Origin: Glandiceps talaboti
Lineage: Eukaryota > Hemichordata > Enteropneusta > Spengelidae
DNA length: 64,000 bases
Assembly: GCF_964340395.1 (NCBI RefSeq)
Contig: NC_135566.1
Location: 23,292,135-23,356,134 of the forward strand
Direction: 5' to 3'
Under the pieces are notes generated by a model. The model was not told where the DNA came from, did no database searches, and saw nothing but the letters and a program-made list of their open reading frames with translations. Below are positions 1-11,368 of the stretch, in pieces (the stretch's first letter is position 1; each line of letters begins with the position of its first letter). Position numbers and translations under genes: made by a program.

Positions 1-691
1 TGCGGTCTCATCATCAACCGTAAGTTCGCTTTACTTGTAAAGATAAAGTTCTCTTGTCTTCTAAAGACGCTTCCTTCAAGGGAAAGTTGGATGTTTCCTG
101 TTTACATTTATGAAATAGTGTCTCGATACGGTAATAAGTACGCCAAAATCATACTACATTACGGTGCTAGCTGTCACGTGGGTTGCATCGGATATATGCC
201 TGTTTGAGAGTGTACCCCCGGTGACCTCAATATCAATGGAACAACGACACTCGTAGTCACGACGTCGCGTCGCGAATGCATATCATAGCGAATTTGCATT
301 ATTATCATGAATACAATTACAAGTTACAGTGGGCTGCCTCACGTTTTGTATTTCATTGCCAACGCGACGGTGACGATCATAGTAGTACGTGAAGACGTTT
401 CCCATTAGATATCGATCAGTATACAGATATATGTATATTTATGCTTTGATCTGTGAAATTCAAAAGCCGTGATCCACTCCGCCCGTGCCACGCAGGCTCG
501 CAGCAGACTGTTATATGTTTCGCATGGCAACATAAAGACATAGGTCAGGTGATCAATGCGTTATCGCTTCATTTTGAAAGCAACAGATTTCTCCTAGTGC
601 TGAACACTGAACCAATTGTGAGAAACATCGTAGTCTCGGAAAAAAATGTCTCGAGGCTTCGTCAACCACCAAGAAGGTTCGTTTTAAGATA
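1..691 (+). promoter_or_regulatory. 5' flank / possible promoter and 5' UTR of the TIR-HEAT gene
   Basis: This is mostly non-repetitive sequence before the first coding exon. It has a palindromic E-box CACGTG at 175-180, a CG-rich patch with GACGTC around 261-266, and a CCAAT near 612. I see no convincing TATA box and cannot place the transcription start. The ATG at 692 has A at -3 and G at +4, a good initiation context. Short ORFs on both strands here look like chance. Confidence 0.3.
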
Positions 692-749
692 ATGGGCTGT
701 GGTTCTTCTGTGCAACAACGATCAGATCGGAACTCTATCAAAATCAACG
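692..749 (+). CDS. TIR-HEAT gene exon 1: acylated N-terminus (residues 1-19)
   Basis: First coding exon of an eight-exon gene whose joined CDS is 1425 nt (474 residues). It encodes MGCGSSVQQRSDRNSIKIN and ends after one base of codon 20, followed by donor GTAAGA at 750. Exon 2 begins with the two bases needed, so the phases agree. Gly2 with Ser6 fits the N-myristoylation pattern MGxxxS, and Cys3 next to Gly2 is a typical palmitoylation site, so the protein is probably anchored on the inner face of a membrane. By analogy, the TLR adaptor TRAM is a myristoylated TIR protein. The link to exon 2 rests on phase, splice sites and the acylation signal, with a 6.95 kb intron between; no transcript is available. 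An alternative start would be the in-frame ATG at 7807 (Met55), which would remove the anchor but keep the TIR domain. Confidence 0.78.
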
Positions 750-2681
750 GTAAGAAGACATACAATATAACATATAAGTAAACATACTTCCAGCATGCTT
801 GGATTCCTTTGTTCAAAGCTCTTGTCCCTTGTTCATCTCTAAATCTACACGCAAGAAATGTGTAGTGTTGGTGATCTGAGATCATAGATAACGTTCACTA
901 TATTGTGGCCCTCCTTGCAGACATAATATTAAATTCCCCGGGAGGATATTCATAAATAATAAATAAGTTCGTGACTTAATATGATATTTCCGACAGGAGG
1001 GGAAAACAGTCAGAAATCGAGTCCCAACTGAGGCTGTGCTAGTACATTTACGTGTACATGTACGTGGAGTAGATAGACATCCATAACCACATTGAAGAAC
1101 TGTATGATGATCGATGCATAGTGTATGTCTTCAATCTTTTACATTTCTCAAAAAATTTAAACCTGGGGCCACCCCCCCCCCCCAAATTAAACTTAAGGAT
1201 TTTTGTGGGCCCCTGCTTTACAGATATTTATATAATATGCAATTATAAGGTGGACAATTAGTCTGATATTTGGTGGAAATGTTCTTAGGGATTAATAAAT
1301 TAAGAATTGTTCATGCATTATCATTTCATCAGTAATACATGTATATGCACATTTGGTCTAAAATGTGTCTCGTTGTGTAAAGTACAAAAAAAACTGGTGA
1401 CAGCACACAGCCCTGTGGCACACCTGTATTAAGTGTTATTATGTTGGATACTTCATAATTAGTGAATCAGTTGAATTTTTATGAATTTTTAAAAAATGAC
1501 AGAGTCTTCCTTTTCTACGGGAGTCAAATGATTCCATTAGTGATGCCATGGTTTCATCTCTATCTGTTTTGTTGACATTAAAAATGAAATATGATACAGG
1601 ATTGCAGGACTAATGATAATGCCAAATAGATAGTGATTAATTGAAAAAAAAACCCGCATTGAAAATATCATTTATCAAAACTCTAGCCTCAATAGTCAGT
1701 TTGTCTGTTATTTTTGCTCTAGTCAGTAACCAAGGTAACAGCAAAACAAAACAAGTTGATAAAATTTAATCAAGCAATGTTTTCCTAACAATTAGTAGTC
1801 CTGGTAAAAGCTCAATCTGATTAAAATCCGATGTAGATGTCGGCTAATCGTTCATTGCTATTTTACCTTCGTTATTTTGCCTGAATTGACCTTCTTGGTA
1901 CATGTTTACATTTTTTAGCCTGATCACTTCTCTACATCTGAACTGGCGCACATGGAAACAAATTTCTGCTCAGTGGGACACACAGCCAATCAGGTTGCGT
2001 CTTACTTGTCATGGGCATACATGTACGCATTGAATATCAACAAACATTGAATATCAACAGGAAGTCCAGTAATTGAACACTAACACGACCCTCAACACCG
2101 AAGGGGCAACTTGTTCTGTATACAAGCAGGAGTAACGAAATATGTGCACCACCTGCAAGGAGGTCCATAGACTATTAAATTAAAATAATGTATCAGACGA
2201 TGTTATGTCTACTACAAGTTGAATGTTGTTGACAATTTATGGACAGTGTTTTTGGTAAATTTGTTCGAAAATTGAAATTTGAATTGCCTCAAAATTATTT
2301 TAGATCCCTAGTTTATTTCATTCATCATTTAAATTATCCAGTGTTAAAGCTGTAAGACACTGGAATTATTTATAGCCAACCTCAAAAATCCTTCTTTTTT
2401 TGTGCATTTCCCAGTCATTATTTTTCTGAGATTTTGTGTAATTTTTATAACAGTAGATTTTTTGTAAAATGTTGACTATAATATAAAAGTACAGTATTTT
2501 ACCAACTTTCTGTGTAAAATGTGTTTTATAGTGAGACATCATATGAAACCACTAACCACTTTATTACATCGCTAAAACAAAACTGCATAGTGAAGAGCTG
2601 AACAACTGAACCACTTCTACATGTTACCAAAATGAAAAATAAAAAAAACAGCAGAGCTATTCTGACCGATAGGTCGCTTGT
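750..2681. other. Intron 1, first part: mostly unrecognised sequence
   Basis: AT-rich intron with no exon-like ORF. A run of C lies near 1171-1184. At about 1255-1372 there is a degraded unit of repeat family A, with phrases such as aagaattgttcatg and tggtctaaaatgtgtct. Nothing else was recognised. Confidence 0.5.
1393..1440 (-). pseudogene. Tiny reverse-transcriptase remnant (Rex/Babar-like LINE)
   Basis: Read on the minus strand, this encodes ITLNTGVPQGCVLSP, the RT block just before the catalytic Asp motif in Rex1/Babar-like non-LTR retrotransposons. The flanks show no further clear RT homology, so only a scrap survives. The identification rests on this single motif. Confidence 0.5.
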
Positions 2682-2729
2682 TAGCACAACTGAACTGAGG
2701 TTCAGTAGTCCTATAGCGATCGACTGGCA

Positions 2730-2767
<38 letters not shown>

Positions 2768-4090
2768 CGACTTAAAGTCAAAAACTGCCAGACCGATTGC
2801 CATGATATTTTGTGGGTGCATTACCTTGGGTGTGTAGTTGAGAAACTTTTCAAATCAAAATGATCTTATCACCGGTGTGTGACTTGGGTCAAAAAATGTG
2901 ATTTTTGGTCAAAAAGCTTAAACTCCAAAAGTACCCTGCAGATTGGGCTGAAATTCGGGTGAAACATTTTTCAGGGTGTTTATACTAAGAATTGTTCATG
3001 ACATGATGGTCCCATCAGTGATATGCAAATTCGGGCTAAAAATGTGTCTTTTTGGTCAAAAATCAATAATTCCAAAACTACTGAGCAGATTGGGCTAAAG
3101 TTTAATGGGAATGCATCTAGGGAAGTATAGATGAAGAAATATTAAGGATACAATGATGTCATGAGTGATATGCAAATGAGGTGTGAAAATGTTCATTTTT
3201 AGTCAACAACTTGTATCTCACAAAGTACGAGGTCAATGAGACTGAAACTTGGTGAGATGTTTTTAGAAGTGTTATTATGCACATTTTCTTCAAAATAATT
3301 TGACACAATTGGCCCTAGCAACCATGACCATGCCCTTAGCAACAACCAAATGGCAGTATATTTTGGTCAAATGACAATATCATCTGGTAGGCAAGTAAGT
3401 ATACATTAAAAAAATGTGTGCAAAAATCCCTAGCAACCATGACCACGGCCATAACAACAGCCAAACGGTCATGTATTTCACAAAGATAACAACAGGGATT
3501 AAAAGACATTGAATAAACATTCAAAAAATGTATGTAAATTTGCCTAGCAACAAGACCACGCTCATAGCAACAGCCAAATAATCATGTATATTGCAAAGAT
3601 AACAGGAATTGAAAGACAAATGAATAATCTTTAAAAAAAAAAATGTATGCAAATGTGCATAGCAACAAGACCATGCCCATAGCAACAGCCAAATCATCAT
3701 ATACATTGCAAAGATAACAAGAGGATTAATAGACAAATGAATAAACATGTAAAAATGTATGCAAATATGGCTAGCAACAAGACCATGCCCATAGCAACAG
3801 CCAAATGATCACTTATACATGTATTGCAAAGATAATATTAGGAATTCATACACAAGTGAACAAAAATATACACAAATGTATACAAATATATCGAACAACA
3901 TGACCACGCCCAATGAGCCAAATGATCGTGTATAGCGCAAAGATAGCAACATGGTTGGATAGGCAACTGGATAGTCATTCAGCAAATGAACACCTATTGT
4001 TAGCATAGACTAGCATATGGATAAACATTTTTAAGAAGTGTACAGTTGTGCTACAATGCCATTGGTGGTATTTTTTAACAGGTGATTGTA
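2682..4090 (+). mobile_element. Family A element, copy 1 (complete; hairpin + GT tract + tandem units)
   Basis: Starts with the hairpin TAGCACAACTGAACTGAGG...TTCAGTAG at 2682-2714, then (GT)n at about 2733-2763. Three units of about 120-150 bp follow (each with 'caaaactactgagcagattgggct' style phrases), then five units of about 110 bp containing 'catagcaacagccaaatg'. The inverted copy of the start, CAGTTGTGCTA, is at 4043-4053. Homology with other copies continues past it into 'caatgccattgg'. There is no coding capacity. The plan resembles non-autonomous pearl/HINE-type elements of invertebrates. Confidence 0.75.
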
Positions 4091-4199
4091 TCACACCAAA
4101 TATCTTGTTACTTTGATAATGTACATGTAAGGTATTTGTTGTCAAAGGTAACTTGCTAGTAATAGTAACAAACACACAAGAAACCTGATATATGGAACA

Positions 4200-4560
4200 T
4201 CGTCATTTGATGACATTCAATTGTGATGTGTTCAATGAATAAAGTGTCCCAGGACTTAAAGGGAACGCCACTCCAAGAAATAGAGACTTTTTCAAAACCA
4301 TTGGTTCTTGAGAGTAATTTCATCATTTTACATCAGCTACAATAGATTAAGAAAACATCAACTTGTGCCTTTTTAGGGTATCTTTGCTATGGGCTATTGC
4401 ATCATGGAAGTCAGTCAATGATTGCACACTGATTATTCATGACAGCTGTTTTACACTAAAGTGTGTAGCATTTTGTACTCATTGGTTATGGAAATTTAAC
4501 CCTATGGGTGCTGGGTAATTACAATATATGTCTGGTATATACAATATAGCTTGTATAATA
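4200..4560. repeat. Dispersed short element (AAAGGGAACGCCACTCC type)
   Basis: Starts with aaagggaacgccactccaag and shares phrases with the foldback at 34025-34343 (aaaggggaacaccactctag), including 'ttttacactaaa/gaatg' and 'tttgtactcat'. It is a degraded, non-coding member of a small interspersed family. Confidence 0.5.
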
Positions 4561-4644
4561 CAAACTTGAAAGTCATGTATACACTACTTTCAAAACATTC
4601 AATTCTTAGAATGTGTTACAAATGTAAAGTTTCGCCTTTGTTTT

Positions 4645-4895
<251 letters not shown>

Positions 4896-4898
<3 letters not shown>

Positions 4899-5575
4899 GG
4901 CTCTATATCTATGATTTTTCAAGCCCACTGAAAGTTAGTTGTCAAAAATGTTGTTCAAATGCATGCCTCATATTCTCAGCCCAGGAAAGCTTGCAGTCCT
5001 CGACTACACTTGACTTTCATGATCCCCTACATACCCGGGATATGCACACCCATTTCCACAGCAAATAAAAAATGAAATTCAAACCCACACAACATACATG
5101 TAGCTTACATACTGAGAAAGTTTACATACTTCATAGTAAGCATCATAACAGTTTAACAATTTTAATACAGTGAAGTCATATGGTATTATTGCCCTACTTC
5201 GTCACTGGGTAAAGTGTATACATTCCTATTTCGACTGACAGACGTACCATCTGCTCCAAATCCTATAAGCTTCTAATTCTGCTTCCAATTTCATCAACTT
5301 TGTCACATATAGTTTTTGTCGCACTAACACAACCATATGCATGTGCGTGTTGAACTTCCTTCTGTTCCACCACAAGTTTACTGGTCGGTTTGTCTACTCA
5401 TCACATGTAGACTATTTGAATTCACACTCCTTTAATCACTACGGGAAAATTGTCAAGATTTTTTTGAGTGGCGTGCCCGCACTGTACACTAATTATATTG
5501 AGGTCAATGTATAGGTCACCAGTTTTGGTACATTGTTGCAAAATTTTCTTCATAGGCTAGGCTTGGTCTATTTTC
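4896..5575. repeat. Dispersed repeat shared with 37806-38098
   Basis: Begins 'ggctctatatctatgattttt' and shares long blocks with 37806-38098 ('gaaagttagttgtcaaaaat', 'tacccgggatat', 'ttgagtggcg..gcccgcactgtacactaattatat', 'aggtcaatgtataggtcacca'). The later copy lacks about 300 bp present here. No coding sequence was seen. Confidence 0.6.
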
Positions 5576-6760
5576 CATATCTTGACCACATACATCTCAG
5601 TATAAATGATAGATTATTACACTTGATAAATATGTGAGAGTGTATTTATTTTCTGAGATACCAAGCTAGATACTAGTATATGATTACAAGCCTTGCAACA
5701 AACAGCGGTTTGTTATTGGGAGAAATCGGAAAAGAACACAGGAAAAAGGAGACGGTTCGAGGACAATATAATACTTCCTAACTTCTAATCGAAAATCTAA
5801 AAAGTCACGATTTCTCTTTATTCATCTGCGCATTAGTGTGTGAAATTTGAAAATGATAAGTCCATATTTGACGAAATTGAAACGATGATAAATATTTCAC
5901 CTGTTTGTGAACTCCACGTTCATTGTAAACCTATTTTAAAGTTGGTATGAAGTTGAAAAGTTGCCATTTTTTTAAAAGATTAAATTGATACACACTTTTA
6001 GTATATTATTCTACTTCCTGGAGTGGACTGAAAGGCTTGTGAAAGAAACCGGATGTGTGGCACATTAAAAAATTAATGTCCCAAATTCGGTATTTTTTTG
6101 TGTTGATGGATGTACCAAAACAAACTGTTGTAAACATACTGGCATATACATAATGGCGATGGATTCAAATCTTCATTCAACGCACATACCTTTCGACACT
6201 GACAGGTGTTCTGAGGACACACTATTGGACAGGTAACAAATGAAGTGCTCTACTATAGATCTGATGATTTTTGTAGTGATCTGTGATGCAAACAAAATCC
6301 ACTCTCTGGCCTTCATACCAACTTTTTAAGGCCAAGAAAAAAAAATTGTTTTCTGGTGAGTTTGCATCACTTAAATACCCCACCTCGATCTTCTTTTTTC
6401 TTTTGTTTGTCCAGCCAATGCAGAGTGCAAATCCAAGGGAAAACACAAAATAACTCTCCCTACATCAATTGCTACTTCAGGGAAGACAACTTGCAGAACT
6501 AATCATGAACAATTAACAAAAAAATTTGCGTCATCACACCACATTAGGCAACGTTTCCTGACCAGAAACAACAACTTTCTTTTGAGTGGCCACCATGTTT
6601 AAAAGCTAAATTGATAATATTTTCAGAGCAGATGCTCTTTGGTATCGCAAATGTATGTACCAAGTTACATGTATCATGAACTTGAAGCGTACATTCTTGA
6701 GATATAGCCTAAGTACCAAAAACAATTGCTTATTGATATTAATAGGATGTTTATCAAACC
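5576..6760. other. Intron 1, unrecognised stretch
   Basis: AT-rich, non-repetitive as far as can be judged by eye, with no exon-like ORF and no recognised element. Confidence 0.5.
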
Positions 6761-6890
6761 CTAATCAGTTCTTGCCATCACCCTACAGAACACATCTACA
6801 AAATTTCTTTTGAATTGAGCCAGCTGTTTCATAGAAAATGGTGATATAGACACACACAGAAACACACACACACAGACTTTTCAACTCTAA
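6760..6890 (-). mobile_element. Family C fragment, reverse orientation
   Basis: Read on the minus strand: an acaca/gtctgtgtg tract, then 'caccattttct..gaaacagctggctcaattcaaaagaaattt', then 'tgtagggtgatggcaagaactgatta'. The same phrases follow the hairpin of the complete family C element at 48248. Sister fragments lie at 36700-36862 and 38098-38252. Confidence 0.6.
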
Positions 6891-7680
6891 TACAAAACCA
6901 CTGGACCGATTGCCATGATATTTGGTGGGTATATTACCGTGGGTGTCTACTTGGGAAATTGTTCAAATCAAAATGGTCTTACCACCAATGTGTGATTTTT
7001 AGTCAAAAGACTTAAACTCCAACACTACTCAGCAGATCAATCTGAAATTCTGTTGGAACATTCTTAGAGGTGTTTATGATAAGAATTGTTCATGACATTA
7101 TGATCCCATCAATGATATGCAAATTAGGTGTAAAAATGAGTCTTTTGTGTCAATAATATATAGTGCCAAAACTGTAGAGCAGATTGGGCTTACATTTTCT
7201 GGGGATGCATATGGGAATGTGTAAATGAAGCAGTATTCATAATGTGATGATCCCATCAGCGAAATGCAAATTAGGTCTAAAAATCTCAATTTTGGTCAAA
7301 AAGATAAATCTTTAAACTGCATCGTGAATGGATTGAAATTTCTTGGGGGATGTTTCTGGAGGTATTGTTCTGCAATTATTGTTGAAAACAGAATTAGCCC
7401 TAGCAACCATAACCACACCCTTAGCAACAGTGAAATGACAATGCATTTTGCAAAGATAACAATAGGGATGGGTAGGTAAGTGACTAAAAGATTCAAAAAA
7501 TATATTCAACTGGCAACAGGACCCATAGCAACAGATAAATGATGGTTTATATTGCAAAGATGAAAATGGGAAGGGTAGGCAAGTTACTAAAGATTCAAAA
7601 AAATTATGCAAATATCCCTAGCAACAAGACCGTCTCCATAGCAACAGCCAAATACAGTCGAGCTACAATGTCATCAGTGC
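6890..7680 (+). mobile_element. Family A element, copy 2 (headless), ending at the exon 2 splice acceptor
   Basis: Lacks the hairpin but has the 'accgattgccatgatattt' phrase, three 'atgatcccatcaNtgatatgcaaattagg' units and the 'catagcaacag' units. It then has the family end 'tacagtcgagctacaatgtcatcagtgctattttt' at about 7652-7687. The exon 2 acceptor AG is at 7701-7702, so the splice region lies in or directly against this repeat. Confidence 0.7.
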
Positions 7681-7702
7681 TATTTTTGTTTATTGTTTAC
7701 AG

Positions 7703-7897
7703 TGATTGAACCCACCAGCATTGCACCAGAACCCAGTGACATTGAACCATACTCACTACGCAGAGAAAGCAACGGAGTACAGACTATACTTGAAGAAGAA
7801 AACAAAATGGCATCTGCAGCTAGACCAAGTATGAAGAGTTATGATGCAATGATCAGTTACCACCAATCTGATGCCGATTTTGTAAAGTACTTTTCAG
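7703..7897 (+). CDS. TIR-HEAT gene exon 2: linker and TIR box 1 (residues 20-84)
   Basis: Acceptor tttattgtttacAG at 7701-7702; donor GTGAAC at 7898. The exon starts in phase 1 and ends in phase 1. Residues 20-62 are a polar, Ser/Glu-rich linker. Residues 66-83 (YDAMISYHQSDADFVKYF) match TIR box 1 (FDAFISY plus helix A). The exon reads open into the intron for about 130 bases, but the homologous run continues in exon 3 (GELKKNNITVW), which fixes the splice. Confidence 0.9.
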
Positions 7898-7924
7898 GTG
7901 AACTTTTGACCTGGACAGGGTTTT

Positions 7925-8950
7925 CACTTTTAGTTTTAGTTTTTACTTTTAGCCCCCAAAGAGCGGAGCCCAACAGGGTTTCTATGCTGGGCTCTGTTCG
8001 TCTGTCCCTCCCTTCTTCCGGCCATCTGTAACCACCTGTATCTCCAATATGCATGTGCCAATTTCAACCAAACCTTGTACTAATGTCAGATGTTATAGAG
8101 CGCATATGCACGTCACTTGGTTTTACAACCCTAGCGACAACAGTGAAATGGTTGACATATCTGTCATAAATAATCACACTTTGCCCAATAACTCTTGAAT
8201 TTTAACAAATAGAGACTTCATTCAAGTGTCTTCACCCATATTATCAATGACGAGCTTTCTAATGACACATTGAACTTTGACCTTGACCTTAACCTTCAGG
8301 TCAACTACCCATATTATTGTCCAAGTTGTATGTATATCTCTGATATGCATTGACTGATTTTAATGTCAGATGCTAAAGTCTGCATATACACATCACCGTG
8401 ACTTCGTTTCACAAAAACAACGATAATAGAAAAATGGCGGCTATACATGTATTTGTCGTAAACAATCACACTTTGCCCAATGACTCTTGAACATTAACAC
8501 AAGGAGACCTCATTCAAATGTCTTCTCCCATATTATCAATGACGAGCTTTGAAACTTTGACCTTGACTTTGACCTTCAGGGTCAAATAGCCATATTATTG
8601 TCCAAGTGTATATGTATATCTCTGATATGCAGTGACTGATTCCAACCAAACCTGGCAATGTTTGTCAGATACTATAGCCTACATATGCATGTCACTTCGT
8701 TTTACAACCCGTACAATAACAGCCAAATGGTGGCCATATTTGTCATAAGTATTTACATTTTACTCAGTAACTCTTGAACCTTAACAGATGGAGGTAACAT
8801 TCAAGTGTCTACCTCAATTTTATCAGTAATAACCTTTGTAATGAGACCTCAGTGTTCAAGATCAGAGGCCAAAAATTTGTTGAAATACATTCTGTGGCAA
8901 GCACAAGCCATGTGATTTCAACTCTCTGCCTGCTCAATATCAGGTACAAT
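7925..8950 (+). mobile_element. Family D element (hairpin + three units of about 290 bp)
   Basis: Opens with 'tttagcccccaaagagcgg', then a hairpin with arms GAGCCCA and TGGGCTC (about 7966-7995), a short 'cgtctgtccctccc' patch, and three degenerate units. Each unit has 'atatctc(c/t)gatatgcatt', 'gactgatttcaaccaaacct', 'gtcataaataatcacactttgccc' and 'tttgaccttgac'. Partial copies lie at 49430-49800 and 62270-62700. Confidence 0.65.
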
Positions 8951-9640
8951 ATTTGTTTTTAGATGACCTTTGAGTTAAGGTGAGACATAAAATTATCATA
9001 GTCTGATTCATACAGACATGTAAAGTCTGTGAAGTGTGTTTGTGTTTCTGTGTTGCAATCTTTAAGACAATGCTGACATAGTTGAAATTGTCCACGGCAG
9101 GATCTACACATACAGATAAAAAATAATCCCTTTTTGGTGTTGAGTGGCTGTATCTTTCTAATTGGCATAATCGCCATGACATTATTGCTGTTTTAACTGG
9201 AAGCCAGCAAAATACTGCACTGACTCAACAACTTGTCATTGTAGTCTCAGACTAGAGGAAAGGATTCCCTTACATTTACCTTGACATTACTTCAGGCCAT
9301 ACACACCTACCAAAATAGTCAGAGTATATTGTCACAATTTATATCTAGTCAATACTGTATATGTCAACCCAAGTCAGAGTATATTGTCACAATTTATATC
9401 TAGCCAATATTGTATATGTCAACCCACACACTTTCAACATAACTTGCCAAATACACAGTCATACCTACGCACACTATTATAACAAACTTACTCCAATCAT
9501 ATATCCTCAGTCCTTTCTTTAACACACACACATGAGCACAAATCATGCTTCCATTTTCTATACATCACTCCTCACACATTTCAGCAATTACATTACTAAG
9601 TACTCTAACATTTCAATCTGTAACTGTATTAGCTCTGCTG
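8951..9640. other. Intron 2 stretch with a 54 bp tandem duplication
   Basis: Mostly unrecognised. At about 9317-9425 a unit of roughly 55 bp containing 'gtcagagtatattgtcaca' and 'tgtatatgtcaaccca' occurs twice in tandem with few differences, suggesting a recent duplication. Confidence 0.6.
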
Positions 9641-10030
9641 TCAGCGAAAGCTGAAAGCGTAGCTTTAGGTATAGGTGTGTATAGGTATAGAGTATAGGTG
9701 GAATCATTGGTGTTCGTCAAATTTTTATATTTTCATCATCTTCTCCAAAAGTTACAGTCAGAATTCTTCGATATTTGGTGTGCATGTTCCCTGGGGGGAG
9801 GCTATTCAGATTTGTTCATGCCAAGTTGATCTGTGCCATTTTCAATTTTTTATGATTTTTTTCAAAAAATGACATTTTCATCATCTCCTCAAATACAACT
9901 TGTCAGATTGCTTTGATATCTGGTGTGTTGATGCGCAGGGAGTAGCTTACTCAGATTTGTTAATTTCAAGTCAGCACATCTTCATTTTTATTTTTTATGA
10001 TTTTTTTCTTGTAATTTAACAAAAAAATAA
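9640..10030 (+). mobile_element. Family F element (hairpin + two tandem units)
   Basis: Begins 'gctctgctgtcagcgaaagctgaaagcg', containing small inverted repeats, then 'gtatagg' repeats. Two units of about 130 bp follow, with 'cattttcatcatct..tc' , 'gatatttggtgtgcatgttccctgggggg' and 'cagatttgttca' phrases. It follows the same plan as families A to D. Confidence 0.5.
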
Positions 10031-10059
10031 TATCATGTTAATGAGCATTGTGACCAACG

Positions 10060-10210
10060 CCATATTGGAAATCAGTTGACGAGACTTTAAGTACTTTGCC
10101 ACTTTTCAAAAGACACTATTGACGTCAAACAAGCAATGTAATATGTGCTATACTCATAATTCTACGCATTGGGCACCCAAATGACAAGTGTTTGTTCGAA
10201 ACAGGGTTGT
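10060..10210. repeat. Dispersed repeat shared with 13420-13575
   Basis: Shares 'ccacttttcaaaagacac(t/c)attgacg' and 'caagcaatgtaa' with 13420-13575. It is probably the 3' part of the repeat described at 13241-13580. Confidence 0.55.
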
Positions 10211-10391
10211 AAACTTCAAATCCAAATTCGGCACCCCTTCTACATAATCAGCCAGTCCGCAACATCCTCATTTGCATACATCTGTCCTGTGACTGTTACA
10301 CTTTGAATGGCTGCTCACGGGCCTTATTTTTCGGTATTTTCAACTCGCCGTAACTTTCACTAGAGTCCCCCATTTTAGATACTGATAACGC

Positions 10392-10784
10392 CTAAACCTC
10401 AACTGACATCTCTTCTTTCGTGCCAGCAAAATAAATATTGGCAATACATTTAGGAATACCGATTTTCCGACGAATTCGGGATGCATACTTGAGGCCTTGA
10501 AATTTCAACCCGGTTTTCGCTTGAGTCATAGTTTCCTCAATACGGACCGGAAAGTTTACAAATTTCACAAAAAGGTGGATTTTTATGTGTTTTAAATAAC
10601 CATGGCAAGTAAATTTAGTAGGATCGTTGTGTAACGGTCCGGACCGTTCAAGAATTTTCGGTAGAAAACGACTGATTTGACCCGGAAGTTGAAGCTGGCT
10701 TCGTCTGACCGGGCGATTTTCCACAACCAGCAGCAAGCAACGTGGGAGTTCTTGGTACTCACTAAAATCACACTTCAGACCCAC
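10392..10784 (-). CDS. Unrecognised ORF of 130 codons, doubtful
   Basis: An open frame on the minus strand in a patch with more C+G and fewer repeats than its surroundings. The product is basic with a Lys/Arg-rich C-terminal half (KYASRIRRKIGIPKC) and has no domain, signal peptide or membrane segment that I recognise. It lies inside intron 2 of the TIR-HEAT gene, antisense to it. It could be an exon of an antisense gene, a decayed element or chance. Confidence 0.2.
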   Translation of the reverse strand: MGLKCDFSEYQELPRCLLLVVENRPVRRSQLQLPGQISRFLPKILERSGPLHNDPTKFTCHGYLKHIKIHLFVKFVNFPVRIEETMTQAKTGLKFQGLKYASRIRRKIGIPKCIANIYFAGTKEEMSVEV

Positions 10785-11263
10785 TATAAAAGTTTGATGT
10801 TTTCAGGTAACATGTAACTTGTGATTAATTCTATATTGTCGTGCAATTTGGAGTGACAGTCTCGAATGAAGACAACTTGTGTAAACAAGGCATGCCTAGG
10901 CCATAAGGCGTGCGCAGTACGTACAGTGAATCAACCAAACTTTGTTTATTGGCCGACAGTTTACACATAAACACAGATAACTAGTGTTAGTTATCTGTGA
11001 TGTAAATGACATGAACATGTCTTGCTAATTCCAAAATGCAAATATTTGGCAAGTAAAAATAATTAAAATAATTACAACTTTAATTTGGCTTCAGACTTTG
11101 CATTATGTTTTGCGTATATTTCCCCGTTTTACGTGTAAATCCGAAATGGTTCTCTCTAGTCATGTCAGTGATCATACCGGGCTGCTTTGAGTACGAGCGA
11201 GGTGAAACATGTTGAGGTATTTTGTTGAGAAGTACATGTAACAGTTACTTTAAGTGGTTTTGT

Positions 11264-11326
11264 TAGCACAACTGAACTGAGGTTCAGTAGTGCTATAGGC
11301 ATTGTGAAATGACTGTGTATGTATGC

Positions 11327-11368
<42 letters not shown>

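Noticed and set aside
6258-6300. Another hammerhead, from 'atctgatga'
   Set aside because: CUGAUGA occurs, but no GAAA with flanking stems follows.
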